Assembly (NCBI RefSeq): GCF_003254395.2
Contig: NC_037640.1
Span: forward strand, 3,435,501 to 3,499,500
Reading direction: 5' to 3'
Length of the DNA stretch: 64,000 bases
Origin: Apis mellifera
Taxonomy: Eukaryota > Arthropoda > Insecta > Hymenoptera > Apidae
The stretch's first letter is position 1. Each line of letters starts with the position of its first letter. Shown piece after piece: positions 36,892 to 49,314 of this stretch. The notes beneath the pieces are model-generated. The model was not told where the DNA came from. It saw only the letters and a list, made by a program, of their open reading frames with translations, and did not search any database. The translations under genes were made by a program, and so were the position numbers.

Positions 36892-39800
36892 TCGTCCCTG
36901 TGATCGCGCCACCTTTTAACCGCCAACCTGGAAAAATTGTCTCCACTTTTTCCACCGGTTTCGTCCCCCTCTTTTCTTTCTTCTTTTTTTTTTTTTTTTC
37001 CTCTCCTTCGGCTCGCGAAAATACCAAGAGCAGCAAGAGAGAGAGCGAGAGAGAGAGATTTATGCAATCTCGTTGCAGGTTTCTCTCCCTTCGGAAGAGA
37101 ATCGAAGGGTTGAGGACCTGAAAAACAGGTGCGTGTATGTAGTGGAATTAAGGATTTATGATTGTGTCTGGAGATTATACATTGTTTGCAGTTTCTTTGA
37201 ATAATTTGAAGGTATTTTTTTTTTTAATTTTGTTTACATAAATATAAAAAGCGAATCGAAATTGTGAAACCTCAATTGAAAATATATATATATGTATATA
37301 CGTGTGTATGTGGTAAAATAATAATTTAAAAAGATATTGAGAATTTATGAATAATTTGAAGATGTTTGAATTAATTTTGTTTACGTAAAGATGTATAAAA
37401 AGTTGATTATTCAATATGTTTTTAGTAAAGTGAAAAGAATATTAATGAAAATGTAAAACGAGAGTGTGAACTTCCGGTAATAAATTATTATTTTACTTAT
37501 CTATTGCTAATGTTTCATAACAAGGAAACTTAATATCTTTTAACACTCGTAACTTTTTATATCGTAATGAGATGAAATTTTTATTTTATTAGCCTCTGAT
37601 TAACCACTGTTTCTTAATACTTTCTATGAAATGAAAATGGATAAATTAAACTGTGACTTCTTATTTCAATGATATTTTCATATTTTGAAAAGGAAAAAAA
37701 AAAAAAAAAAGCTTATTGTAATTATTTGTACAAATAAATGAAGACTTAAGTTTTATCTCAAAAACGCATAATTTAATTATTTTATATTTCTATTAAAATT
37801 TTAAAAAATTAATCAATCTCCAATAACTAATTCAAATGTATTATGAATGAAGAAGCACATGCCATTTAATTATCCAATATTTAAAATTATATCATTCTAA
37901 AATTGGATTATTAGAGATCTTCATTTATTATATATTTTTTATTATTATTAATTAATTACACCGCATATTAAATATAACATATGCGTTGAATATATACATA
38001 AGAAATAAATAGCAAAAATAAAATAGCATAATTTAATTGAAATATTTAATTTAACTTAAACCTTTATTACAAAATGAATCTTTTAGAATCTTAAAAATAA
38101 AATTTCCTCTGATTTTCCTTTTTCTAAATTTATAAAAATACGATTTTATTACTATTTTTTTTTACCGAAATTCTCCTTTTTATACGTATAAAGATTGTTT
38201 TAAGGATAGTAGAAGAGAAAAGACGAGATTGCCGGAAGATAATCTAGAATAGGTTATGATAATCTACCGTGAGCGATGGATTTGACGATTTCGTTAATTT
38301 CACTTTTCATCGAAGGAGAATTTTTTACTGTTCGCGATCAAGCGAATGGGTGAGCGTGTATGCACGAGACTTTCTCTGTAATTCGCTTTACGTCTCCTTG
38401 GAATTATGATTTCCGCGATTCGTTATAAATACATTCAACATGACGCTACATAATCATAACGCTTACCCATTTTATGCTAACTTTCTGTAACCAGAAACCG
38501 CGCAATGCTCTTAATTTCTTCGACTACGATTACTTTCTTTCTCTACCTGAATCTTTTTTTTTTCTTTTCTTTTCTTTTCGTTCTTCCTTTTCGTTCCGGT
38601 GTAATTAATAACGAGCACGAGAAACGAATTTTATAAAGTTTTATAAAAATGAAAATGTCGAATCAGAAAGAAAAGAATTGAAAGATATGCGAATCATTGA
38701 TAAATATAAAATCGCATCGTGGCGTATTGTAATATAAACATAACGCAAGAAGACCTTCTAAAGCTACTTATTTATCTTATTGTATATGATTTCAAATCCA
38801 CATATTTAATACGTATTGTAAATGTAGGTCATTTCATACAGAGGCCAATGAAAAATTGCGAAATATATAAAATAAAAACAGCCTAGCTTTACACGTAACA
38901 CAATTACGTGTATTTCGACGAATTACATACATGCTTCGTTGTTATAAAATTTGCGTTACTTGATTTCGAGCGGAAGATAGAACGGGTGCGAAAGATATCC
39001 TAAAAAAAAAAAAGTTAAATATTGACTGGTGTGGCTGGGTTTAGGTAGAATCTTACACGCTTCTATTTTAGTTCCAAGTAAAGGAATAAGCTGTTCGTTC
39101 GAACGTGTTTAGCTACGAATATAAACAATGTACCAAGAATACTGGCGCAATAGAAATCGGGATGGTAATGTGTTTCGATGGCATCCATAATGCGCAATAC
39201 GGAAACGTCTGGAAAAGTTCGGTAAAAGAATTGGGTCGTTGTTGATTCGTTCGACCGACACTTTTTCCACGAGTGACCGAAACTTTCAACGATGTCCTAG
39301 TCCCGTCTCAAACTACGGTCAATGATCCCTTCCTGCCCCGATTTCACCAATTTCGCCTAAAAAAGAAAAAACGCCTCCTCGTCGCGTTCACAACATCCAC
39401 GTTAAATCGCTACAATTTCGATTGATATCTTACGAGACGACTTAAAAATCCTTAGGGAAGCACTGTTGCCGAAGACCATAGACCATTATCAACTACGATG
39501 TCCATGTTGTATACTTAATTAAATTGAAAGCACGGAACGCTACGAACCTAACCTTAATAACGGACGCGTAATTCACCCTTTCAGAAGTATTGTGTAATAT
39601 TAAATACTTAATGGTATTCACTCACCGATCGAGGATGCTCCCGTGACATCTGGATGTAACAAGCTCGCAAAATTTCCTTCTATTTGATCGTTGATCGTCG
39701 TTCTTCTTTTTCGGTTTAATGTTCACTTCAAGTCACCAACAAATCACCCAACCACTCACTGCACGCGCACCGTCCTCGTCGGGAAATTTTACTCAAAGTC

Positions 39801-41600
39801 ACGATCGTTTTGTTACCACGTACTGTTTTTCACTCTCCAGAACACATCTAACAGAAAAAGACTTTGCGAAGTTCGTGAAAATCGAAGCGAAAATCGATGG
39901 AGACGATCGCGAGCGTGCAAACGGCACTGTGTCCTTTATGATGTCACTCCATGTATCTGTTCTCGCCGTGTATCGTTCTGTTACGTTCCGGCGGTTTAGC
40001 CGGCACGTGGTCGCGTACGAAACACTTTCAGCCTGGTCGTCGAGAGAGAGAGAGCCCACGCGTCTCGTGTGCTTGTAATCGCGCGTTCGACTGAGCGGCC
40101 GAGTACTCCCGAACTCCCCGACTCTCGCTCGTGCCGCTCTTCCTGCTCGCGCTCGTCTCATTCTCTCTCATTCTTTCGCACAGCGTCTTCGATGCGTCGA
40201 CTCTCTCTACCGCGAGCCTCCCCACTCTTTCCTTGTCGCTCCAAAAGGCCTTTTCGTGCATTTCTCTCAAATATTTCGCTCTTCGTCGATCTTGCCTTCT
40301 TCGATATTCCTTCTTCGTTGCGATTACTGCGATTCTTCCTTTTTAACTTTTTCTTCCTTTTTGCTTTTATTTTATATTATTGCAAATATCGTAATTGTAT
40401 TACAAATTGTAATACGAATAAACAATCGATGATTCTAATTATTTGTCACATTATCACAGACGTATTTGACGAACGATCGTAACTCTTATTTCTTCTCGAT
40501 TTATGCTTCATTTAAATACTTTCTCTGCTTTCTTTCGCGACGTGCGTAGTATTACGCCACTGTCAGTCCCGCTTAGGCATTTTCGATTAATCGTCACATC
40601 CTGTTTTACGTTCGTATTGTGTTTTGACGTTAACCTCACCTCCATGCACTTTTCGTAACTACTTTCGTCCATTCTAAATTACGAAGAGAGATATTCTATG
40701 AAATCTGAACGGCTCATAATCGTCAAAAGAAAGGTGTCTCGTCCATCTTCGTTCTCGACACTCTCATTTTCTTCCAACTCACTATCTCAGTACACTGAAA
40801 CAGAGGATTTATTATCTGTTACGTCGTGTAATGTCTTTTGAGGCAGGTTAGGGTGCTTAACTCAACATTAGTCGTCGAGGTCTACCCCCTACAGCGGCAT
40901 TCTTCTGCATTTTGCACCGGTGAAATCGGTTGACGCACGATCAACCACCGCGGTAACAGTAAATCACTAACCGAAACATTAACTGTTGCAAACAGTAGAA
41001 CGTCTTATTGCGTATTCGCCATTCGCGTTGAACGCACACAACGATTAAGTTGACGCCGGTAAGTCAACTCGTATCGATCGAGTTTCGATATATTCTAGAG
41101 AAATCTCGAAAAAAGGGTAGACATATTGTTATATCGCTTCAAAGTCGAATCGAATTTTTAAGCAAGCACTATATATGGGTCAGAAGATCAAATCGATATT
41201 AATCGATATTACGCCGTGAAGTTGTTCGTATATACTGAAATTGTTTCGTAAATTATTCGTTCGACGTATAATATTATATACATTATATCTTTATTAAAAT
41301 CCGATAATTTCATTGATTTCAAGCACGTTTCATCGAAATAGTGAATTAAATTCATTTTTATGTACGTTAAAGTATATTTTTTGTGAATTAGTTGATAGAA
41401 ATTTACCAAAAGAAAATCGAATCTCGCCGATTAATAGCTTTTTAAATTTTGTGCACAAGATGTCCGCGATACAAATGAACGAGTTCTGCCATTCTTTATT
41501 TTTCCCCTTTCTGGTTGGAAACGATAAAGATTGATAGCGGTAATCTACGGATGTGCCATAGTAGAATCACGAAGCGGTGGAATAATCTCCATAGACGATT

Positions 41601-41713
41601 CCATCTACCTGAATGTTAAGATTTATGCATCTAATATGACCGGTATTAATTCATAAATCCGGCAGGTATTACCATCTACGAAACTCGCGATTCATAAATC
41701 CCGAGATTTATGC
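41601..41713. promoter_or_regulatory. Cluster of four GATTTATG sites with internal repeat and hairpin
   Basis: GATTTATGC occurs at 41620-41628 and 41705-41713, and its near-complement TCATAAATC at 41651-41659 and 41692-41700. The last two sites face each other as a perfect 8-bp hairpin around CCGA. The word CCATCTAC also occurs twice, at 41601-41608 and 41672-41679. TTTATG is the core bound by Caudal/Cdx and Abd-B class homeodomains. A homeodomain-bound element is inference. Confidence 0.45.
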
Positions 41714-42656
41714 GCGGCAATACTAAGCACGAGATGGAAATGCTCGCACGGCCCGCTCGCTCGCGATATGTGCAGTTAAATTAACCTTGAAACGATTCGG
41801 TTGCTCGGATAAAATTGCAAATCTTTTGTCACTCGGTTTTAACAGTGGTCGTTATTTCTCGTTCAAGGTGGTCAACGTAGATATCGAATGCGCGTAAAAT
41901 CGCGAAAAAGATTTCTCCACGAGTGCTTCGTACGCGAAGGAACTGTTGTGCGGTACGATTAAAATTTTTCGGCCGGTTGTGCGCGCGTTGGGCCGTACTC
42001 GTTCCCTAACGGACCAATACAGTGTATATTTGAAAAGAAAAAGGGGGAAAAAAAAAAAGGAGATATAAAAAATTTGCAATTCCACCACTGTGTGACATCA
42101 GAGGCGAAGATCTTCGACCGGAGGAGGAGATGGAGGTCGTTGCTAGAGGAGGAGGTGGTGGAGAAAGAGAAAGAGGAGGTGGAGGAGGCACACGGGTTCG
42201 CTTTTGCCTGAGCGTACCCGTTCGTTCACCCTAGCGGGGGCACCAACCTGGCTTTACTTCAGTTACACGCCGAGAGAGCCGGCGCTGTATATAGGTATAT
42301 AATACATTCTCGCGTGTACTTACACCTAGTATAGGTAGGTATACGGAGTGTACAGAGAGTGTCCCGGTCGAGCATGATGCGGTTCCACGGCCCTTTACGA
42401 GCGAGGCGGGGTACCGACTTGCCCCGTTCTCCAAAGAGAAAGATGGAACACGGTATGAGAGAAAGGGACAGGGGGCAAGCCCTTGTGTTCGATCGCTTTC
42501 GACGAGCCACGGATCGTACTTTAAAAGAAATTTTATACCCTGATGTAGAGATTATGATAGGAACGAATGTAGGTCTAAATTTATTCATCAGTTAAAAATT
42601 TTTAGTGATCCTATTTTTTTAATTTATAAATTAAGATTGAATAGAAATTTATTTAT

Positions 42657-42733
42657 AAGTATATATATTTTTTATATAAATATATATATATAAATCTATA
42701 TCTATATTTATATATAAATATATATAGATATAT
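42657..42733. repeat. TA-rich tandem repeat at the compositional boundary
   Basis: Imperfect TATATAAATA units, just where the sequence changes from CpG-rich to AT-rich. The stretch 42600-43143 also contains the presumed 3' UTR of ANAPC15 and nothing else I recognise. Confidence 0.8.
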
Positions 42734-43027
42734 TTCTTTAATGCTAATTTTTTTGATACTATGAATCGTGATTTGCATTACTCGGCGTGCCAAGGGGTTT
42801 TTGACCTGACACGTAGTAATTCTAAAATGCTGACTATTCATAATAATGACGCTTATTTACAAGAGGATAGCTAGTATATTATTACATATTGTAATTCATT
42901 ACGCTTTCATTCTGCTATGATATTTAAGGATTTAAAAATCGCATTATTTTAAAATATATAAAAGTCTTATGATTCTTTATTTATTTTCATATGTTCTTAA
43001 TTGTTTAATGATAAAATAAACCTATAT

Positions 43028-43033
43028 TTTATT
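43028..43033 (-). terminator. Poly(A) signal AATAAA, ANAPC15
   Basis: On the minus strand AATAAA occurs 111 bases after the ANAPC15 stop. Two more overlap at 42976-42985. Either could end the transcript. Confidence 0.45.
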
Positions 43034-43143
43034 GCTAATTTTTTAAATATAAACACAATTATTTTTAAAAAATAAACATTAATTTTTCTTTTTTAAAAAA
43101 GCTAGATTAAATTTAAAATTAAATAACGACTACAATATTTTAA

Positions 43144-44001
43144 TTAAGAATAACGACCAGTATGTGTGCTGACCATTCTAATTGATACTGGATCTGTCAC
43201 TGTATCTGTTGGACTGGAAGTTTGTTGTTGATGCGAGTAGCTCACTTCCATATCAATTTCGTCTAATTCTTCTTCTTCTTCTTCATGGGTATCTGATTCT
43301 TCTTCTTCTTCTCCTTCACCTTCTTCTTCTTCTTCTTCTTCTTCTTCCTCTTCTGATCCTCTAAACTATGCACAATTATATTCATAAATTATATAATAAT
43401 TTTTATTTTATTAATATAACGACAGATAATAAAAAAAAACTTAATAATATGGAAAACTAATTTATCATTAAAGTTTTATTTAAAAATAAAAAAAGATTTA
43501 CTTTCATGCAAGTTATTTGACAGTCGGTAATAGCGTTATTAAATGATAAGCACATATGATAAGCAATTTAACAACTTTGATTTTATTTATGTTTATTTTT
43601 ATTTTGTCAATATTAATTAATATGAAGAAATTATAAAAATAAAATACTTATGAAATTATTAAATAATGGAATATATCGTAACGTGATATATGCTAGAAAA
43701 AAGTGAGGTTAACTTACGTCACTAACTGTCTTTCCTATGGGGATATGATCATAACCTTGTACTCGAACATGTTCTCTCTAAAGAAAAAAAATAAAGATAA
43801 AAGAATAATCAAAATAATCAAACAATTTGATATTTATATATAGATAACATTTATCGAATTGTGTACTGTACTTACCCACGCTTGATGTTCTGCTTCAAGT
43901 TGAACTACTTCACTTTCATCATCACAAGGTCTATCAGCATTAAACCACAAAGGATCTGTTGCTCTAGGTTGTAAATTTGGCCATAATGGCATAATCGACA
44001 T
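43144..44001 (-). CDS. ANAPC15: Anaphase-promoting complex subunit 15
   Basis: This is a small subunit of the APC/C ubiquitin ligase; in vertebrates it promotes turnover of the mitotic checkpoint complex. Coding exons on the minus strand are 43876-44001, 43718-43777 and 43144-43365, all in phase 0, giving 135 residues against about 121 in human. The N-terminus LWPNLQPRATDPLWFN and the segment LEAEHQAW match the conserved head of the family; HIPIGK in exon two matches its VPIGK. Exon three is a long Glu-rich acidic tract (GAA repeats, about 43268-43345), also typical of the family, then a Ser/Thr-rich tail. The frame requires the acceptor at 43366-43367; a second AG five bases further in would put the tract in an arginine-rich frame. 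The start MSIMPLWP fits the usual start. Confidence 0.9.
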
Positions 44002-44313
44002 TGTGAAAATCTTGTTAAAATTTATTAAAAACAATTAATAATTCAGCTCTCAAATTGTCAAAAGTACACAAATTATTTACACATGCGCACAAACCACATG
44101 TTTGATTTTTGGCGCTTATAATTTCATATTCAAATATTGTTATATGTTTAAGAAAGCAATATATTTATATATATACAGGAAAATAATAAACATTTCCATA
44201 ATTTCATAAGATTAGATTTTTATATAATTTTTTCAATATTTTTATATGTTTTAGTTATTTTAACTTTATGATTTTATTTTATAACCTCACAATATTTCAA
44301 ATATAAAACATGT

Positions 44314-44343
44314 ATGGCGCGATACTTATTGCGCCATCTATTG
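44314..44343. promoter_or_regulatory. Inverted GCGCCAT pair, CTCF-like site, upstream of ANAPC15
   Basis: ATGGCGC at 44314-44320 and GCGCCAT at 44331-44337 are perfect inverted repeats separated by 10 bases. Read on the minus strand the second arm gives TAGATGGCGC, which fits the CTCF core AGRKGGCRS; GCCAT also fits Pleiohomeotic/YY1. It lies about 310 bp upstream of the ANAPC15 start, in an otherwise AT-rich stretch, so it stands out. Binding is inference. Confidence 0.4.
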
Positions 44344-45668
44344 TAGAATAGAAATAATTATGTTACTACTCTAATGTCACGTGTTTACCCACTGAAAACC
44401 ATTAATCCTTGTCTTCGTTATGTTTCATCTACGGCGATGAAGGAAACCGTGAATGTTACGTACAGTTCATTAATGGGTCTCTAAGAGATTGCTTGCGCGT
44501 TCTCGCAGAGAAATCTGCGAAAGTGTCTATTTATTTCATTATAATCGCATTCAAGTATATTTACGAAGAGAAAACATTTTGTACAACATAACCTCGATCA
44601 TCTAATAAAGGTAAATTTAAAAATTGTTAATATTTTATTTATCAAATTAGAACAATCTGATGTAATTAACATATATAGTATAATTCTTTTCAATATTTAA
44701 TTTAAAATTTTCATTTATGTATGTAATAAATTTTTAAATATATGATATAAATTAAATACGAATGTTTCATATTGACAGGTATATTTACATTACTATAATG
44801 CAGTAAGAAAGTATCATATAATCAAGTATTCATACATTTTAGTGTTAATTTAATTTTTTAATCGTGTTACTTTCTAAAGTCTGACGATAATATGTTAATT
44901 TCTCCACTTTTGTTTTCAATTTTTATTAAATAGAAACATTTCGATTTCGTTTCTTTCAAGTTTATATAAATGACATACATTTTAGTGATAGTTCGAAAAG
45001 ATAAAAAGTGAATGTACGACTTGAATTCTCCAATCTCTTTGAGAATGTTAGTTGAATTCATGCAACTTATCTGAATTACGATTTAAAATAAAATATTTTT
45101 TTTCATAAAATAAAAAAATTATTGAAAAATTTAATATCAATATTATATTTATATTTTAATATTTATCACTAAAATTAATTTTCGTTCTAAAATCTCGGCA
45201 TTGCACTATGCCATGTGTTAGTTAATCGTAATTAGCTATTCACAATACTTCATCTATCCAATTGAAACCGTGCACTCTCGATTGACTTCAATTTTATATT
45301 TCAATATATTTAATAAATTATTAAAATTTATATATTGTTAAAACGAATATCCTACTTTTTATGGTGTCATTTGAAATTTCATTTTTTGCTTCTTATTAGG
45401 CGATGTACCATTGCTCTTTAATGGAATAAATCGATAATCGAAACATCTTCTACCGGGAAAATTATAACGCGTATTCCTTCAATGGAATCTTGGTATTTCA
45501 ATATAAGGATTCCAATGGAACATCGTATATTCAACAGTTCATTGGCGTAGAAATTCATGATTTTTTTTTCTATTTACTATTTTTTTTCTTTTTTTTTTTT
45601 TCCTTTTTTTTTTTTTTAAGATAGAATATTTAAATTTTTTTTTTCTTTTCTGTTTTTTAATTATATTC

Positions 45669-46001
45669 GTGAACGTAAAAATTATTTTCTATTTATTAGA
45701 TGTAATACGTTCCTGGTGTATTTCCTGTTTTCAACACTGCTTATCCCTATCATTCGCTTTAACCACTTATGGTTTCCGCGATGAAATTGTTAACTTGTCT
45801 CTGTCATATTATTATAAAATCGCTCTCGAAAATAAGGGGACATTTATATCATGTTCAATACAATTTGACCAACACTATTACATTTCATATGATAGAATTT
45901 CTATGCTTTTTCCTGTCATCGATGTTGTTGAAAACAATCAAGCTCGTTTTCTTGATACATTTAAAGATATCGAAATATTGAATATAATTACCCGATATTA
46001 A
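45669..46001 (+). other. Unrecognised open frame, about 100 codons
   Basis: A frame open from 45669 to the TAA at 45999-46001 is visibly less AT-rich than its flanks and has varied residue use (for example FDQHYYISYDRISMLFPVID). A possible acceptor, TTATTAG at 45693-45699, follows a long T-rich tract, so it could be a terminal exon. It has no convincing ATG start upstream, no family match I know and no partner exon. Chance or a decayed coding remnant are equally possible. Confidence 0.2.
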
Positions 46002-46498
46002 ACGATTTTTTAAAAAAAAACTTATAGAATAATTTTATTATCATAAAATCAAAATGTCATAAAAAAGAAATATTAAATTAGTATTATATCACACATCTTT
46101 TTGATAAAATTAATATCGATATGTTTATAAACACACCTATGTACTATGTAATAGAAGATGATATAATAATCAATATAAAGATAACTCTATTTAATTGATA
46201 AAATAAATAAGATAAAAAAAAAATCACTATCGGATGAATCAGATATCTTAACTCATTTTAATTGAGAATATTGATTGCATTGCAGAACATATTTTTGTTC
46301 TTTCTTTTTATTTAATTTATTTTTTGTTATATATAACTTAAAATAACATTCGCTTAGTTATTGATAAAATTATATAGATTACAAACTATTACACACAATT
46401 TCTCACCCAATGACATTTTTATCTCAATGATGAATAGTTATGACACCTCTTTATATACGTGTTTTAAAAATTGCATAATAAATTCATTTCCGGTATAT

Positions 46499-46500
<2 letters not shown>

Positions 46501-46558
<58 letters not shown>
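46501..46558. repeat. (AT)29 microsatellite
   Basis: This is a pure AT-dinucleotide run of about 58 bases, the longest in the window. It should be length-polymorphic and can extrude a cruciform. Confidence 0.95.
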
Positions 46559-46561
<3 letters not shown>

Positions 46562-48191
46562 TGGAATATATACATTGTTCAAACAAAATTATTATAAATG
46601 TCTTAAATAAAATATTATTTATCAGAGATATACGATTAGCAGTTTATAGAATAAGATGCGTTTTGTGACTCGTTTTTACGGATTATTATTTACAGTGCAA
46701 AACGTATTATATTTCCTTTTCAACAAGAAGTGTAATTTTCATGATGGATTATATTTCAAAGCATTCTTATTAAATATCTACGATTGTTTAATGAAAAATG
46801 TAATTCTACAATAATTTAAAAAAATTTCTGATGCACCCGTAATCTCGAATAAGATAAGACTGTTGCATTTTTATATGTAAATATTTTTTTTCGCTTCTTA
46901 TGAAAATATGCGTATCAGTTAAATACTTCTAAATGTTTCTTCAACTTTCTTGAAGAAAGCTTTTTTACAATTAATTTATTTCAATAATTTTATTAAGAAG
47001 AATAGAATAAAAACTAAATTGATAATGTTTTTTTCAATATATTAATTCAACATATTTATGGTTAAATTATGAAAGAAAGTATGTATTAATTATAAAATTA
47101 TTTTACATATTTTGGAGAATTAAAAATTAGATATCATTATAAATCCTATGCTGTGCAACCAGTTAGAATAGAATGTTAGCTGCTAGATTTACATGAGACC
47201 GCTGAAACTATCTCGAAGAAATCTACTTTAGAAAGTACGCTGACTCGGTTTTTTCATTCAGTTCCTTTGTTCATGTTTGATTGCTACTCATGAACTCGTT
47301 TCTTCTTGTACTTTTGTTCCTGGTCGTTCATAGCCTAGCCGAAAGGAACAAATGATTTTTACAAAAATCATATATATTAATTAAGAATATATCGTTGATT
47401 AATTTAAAAATATTCACTCATTTATTCACAAATGAACGCGCATGGTTTATCAATTTTCTCTCGATAATTATATAATATTGCTTTCTAAGAAGAAAATAAT
47501 TTGACATCAAATTAAAGTATTATCTGTTCCTTTTTAAATGAATTAATGAATAATGAAATTTCAGATATAATATAATTGGTAATATATAATGACAGTTTTA
47601 TCGATATAAATGTTTGACGTTTTAGGTATATCGATTGTATCGCGTAATGCGGTAAATATTCTCAGTATAAAGTCGAGTTTAACACTCGAGCAACAGGTGT
47701 TCTTTCCACGTGGAATTCTGTTTCACTTTGAATCAGTTTATGATGATAAAAAAAGTTTACCGTTAAAAATTCATCATTTCCATTTTCTTTTTAATCAATT
47801 TATTATTATTTGAATGATAATTCGATAGATATCTTTACTGCATATATCAAAATATAGAAATTGCGACGTGCTTTATTCTCGATAGTAATTATTTCAACCT
47901 TCAATTTAATGATATATTATATTTTCGAATATATAAAAAAAATACTCTTTTTGATAGAAGTTTTCTTTGTAATGTGAGAAAGGTAATAATTATTTTAGTG
48001 ATATAAATACAATTATCTTTTCCTTATTACGATTATTTTCAAAATATACATATATATTATTTGTGAAGCGAAATATTAACAATTTTAAAAAAGTTATTAC
48101 TATTCTGCTGTTATTAAACAAATTATTCATATCATGCAAAAATTTTTTGTTAAGTTTGAAAATTGTGCATTCTTTTTATTTTTATTTACAG

Positions 48192-49314
48192 ATGTCCCAT
48201 AACCATATGGCGCATATGATGAATGCAACAAATGGGCATTCAGCGCATGGTATTCACGCATCTCATCAAGCTATAGATCATTTAAATATGCATGGAAATA
48301 TGCACAATTCTATGGACCATGCCAATATGGATCATGGAAGTCACCTTACTTCTGATACGAACCCATGTGCCAATATGGGAATGCACGGTATGTCAACGGT
48401 ACGTATCATTTAAAGTTAAAATTCTGAAGTTGATTATGACACCATAATTATCTTTATAGATGTGGTTCCATGGAGGATACTGTGAACACGTATTATTCGA
48501 ATCGTGGAAAATCACATCAATCAGTGGCCTTATAGGATCTATGGTCGGTATTATGATCATGGCTGCGCTTTACGAGGGTTTGAAATATTATCGGGAATAT
48601 TTGTTTTGGAAAATGTATAATTCTCTTCAATATAGAAGTGTTACGATGCCTCAAGAAAAAAATGTCGTAGCCGAGGATAACAGGGTCGTTCAGTAAGTAT
48701 AATGTATTACTTTTAATTATAATCAAACATTGTTTTTGAAAAAATTGAAAATTTATAATTATAATAAATGGTAATTCAATGTTTTATATTTGAATACACA
48801 AAGAGTTATTCTATTTGATTTTATTTTTTTAGTATGGTTGGAGAAGTAATACACAAACAACCGTAAGTAAATGAGGAATGGTTTTTTTTTTTTTTGGTTT
48901 TGAGGTTGCTTCTTTGTGAAAGTGCATTTTGTTTTTTCTAGTTTTTTGTACAGAGGGATATATGAATTAAAAAAATTATAATTTTTCTTCTAATATTGAC
49001 TTATGATTTCATTTCAATTATATGTTAAATATTTAGCATGACAAATTAATAATATTATACGTATATTTCTTTGATATTTAAAAATTAATCCATTTTATAT
49101 AAATTTGTGCAGGCCCACAATGTTATCATGGATGCACACGTTTCAAACGTGTTTACACATTGTGCAAATTGTGCTGTCATATTTCCTTATGCTGATCTTC
49201 ATGACTTACAATGTCTGGTTATGTTTTGCTGTAGTACTTGGTGCAGCAATTGGTTACTTTTTATTTGGGTGGAAAAAATCTGTTATCGTGGATGTTACAG
49301 AACATTGTCATTAG
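48192..49314 (+). CDS. CTR1: High-affinity copper uptake protein 1 (Ctr1)
   Basis: This is a trimeric plasma-membrane Cu(I) importer. Coding exons are 48192-48398, 48460-48692, 48833-48862 and 49113-49314, in matching phases, giving 223 residues. Exon one encodes a His/Met-rich extracellular head (several HMxxM and MH words) that gathers copper. Exon two has MWFHGGYCEHVLFESW and TM1 (about residues 88-110). The third exon is only 30 bases. Exon four carries TM2 with the selectivity MxxxM motif (MLIFM), TM3 with GxxxG (GAAIG) and the C-terminal HCH copper relay. The ATG is the first three bases after the acceptor CAG at 48189-48191, so the 5' UTR lies in a separate upstream exon. It converges with RAB9. 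Confidence 0.93.

Larger units (their letters stand above)
15600..42600. other. 27-kb gene-poor region, CpG- and microsatellite-rich
   Basis: I recognise no protein-coding exon here. Open frames on both strands are mostly translated GA/CT or TA repeats. CpG-rich bursts at about 16850-17400, 20640-21110, 28300-28900, 36700-36900, 40000-40250 and 42080-42560 could be promoters or first exons of transcripts I cannot name. Clustered motifs at 24.3-24.6, 32.57-32.61, 34.64-34.69 and 41.60-41.71 kb are listed separately. The region may be a regulatory landscape, or introns of a gene whose exons lie outside. Confidence 0.6.
44002..48191. other. Intergenic AT-rich DNA between ANAPC15 and CTR1
   Basis: This stretch holds the ANAPC15 promoter side, the microsatellite at 46501-46558 and probably untranslated first exon(s) of CTR1. 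A donor-like site at 44611 (TAATAAAG then GTAAAT) ends a GC-richer patch, 44395-44610, that could be a non-coding first exon. A patch at about 45400-45550 looks like decayed coding sequence with stops, but I could not name it. The CTR1 promoter may lie near 47160-47340, where the composition is more balanced. Confidence 0.5.

Noticed and set aside
43182..43364. Leu-rich plus-strand open frame
   Set aside because: It is the antisense shadow of the Glu tract of ANAPC15 exon three.
47610..47813. 67-codon plus-strand frame in the CTR1 upstream region
   Set aside because: No family likeness, no splice partner, and a length expected by chance.
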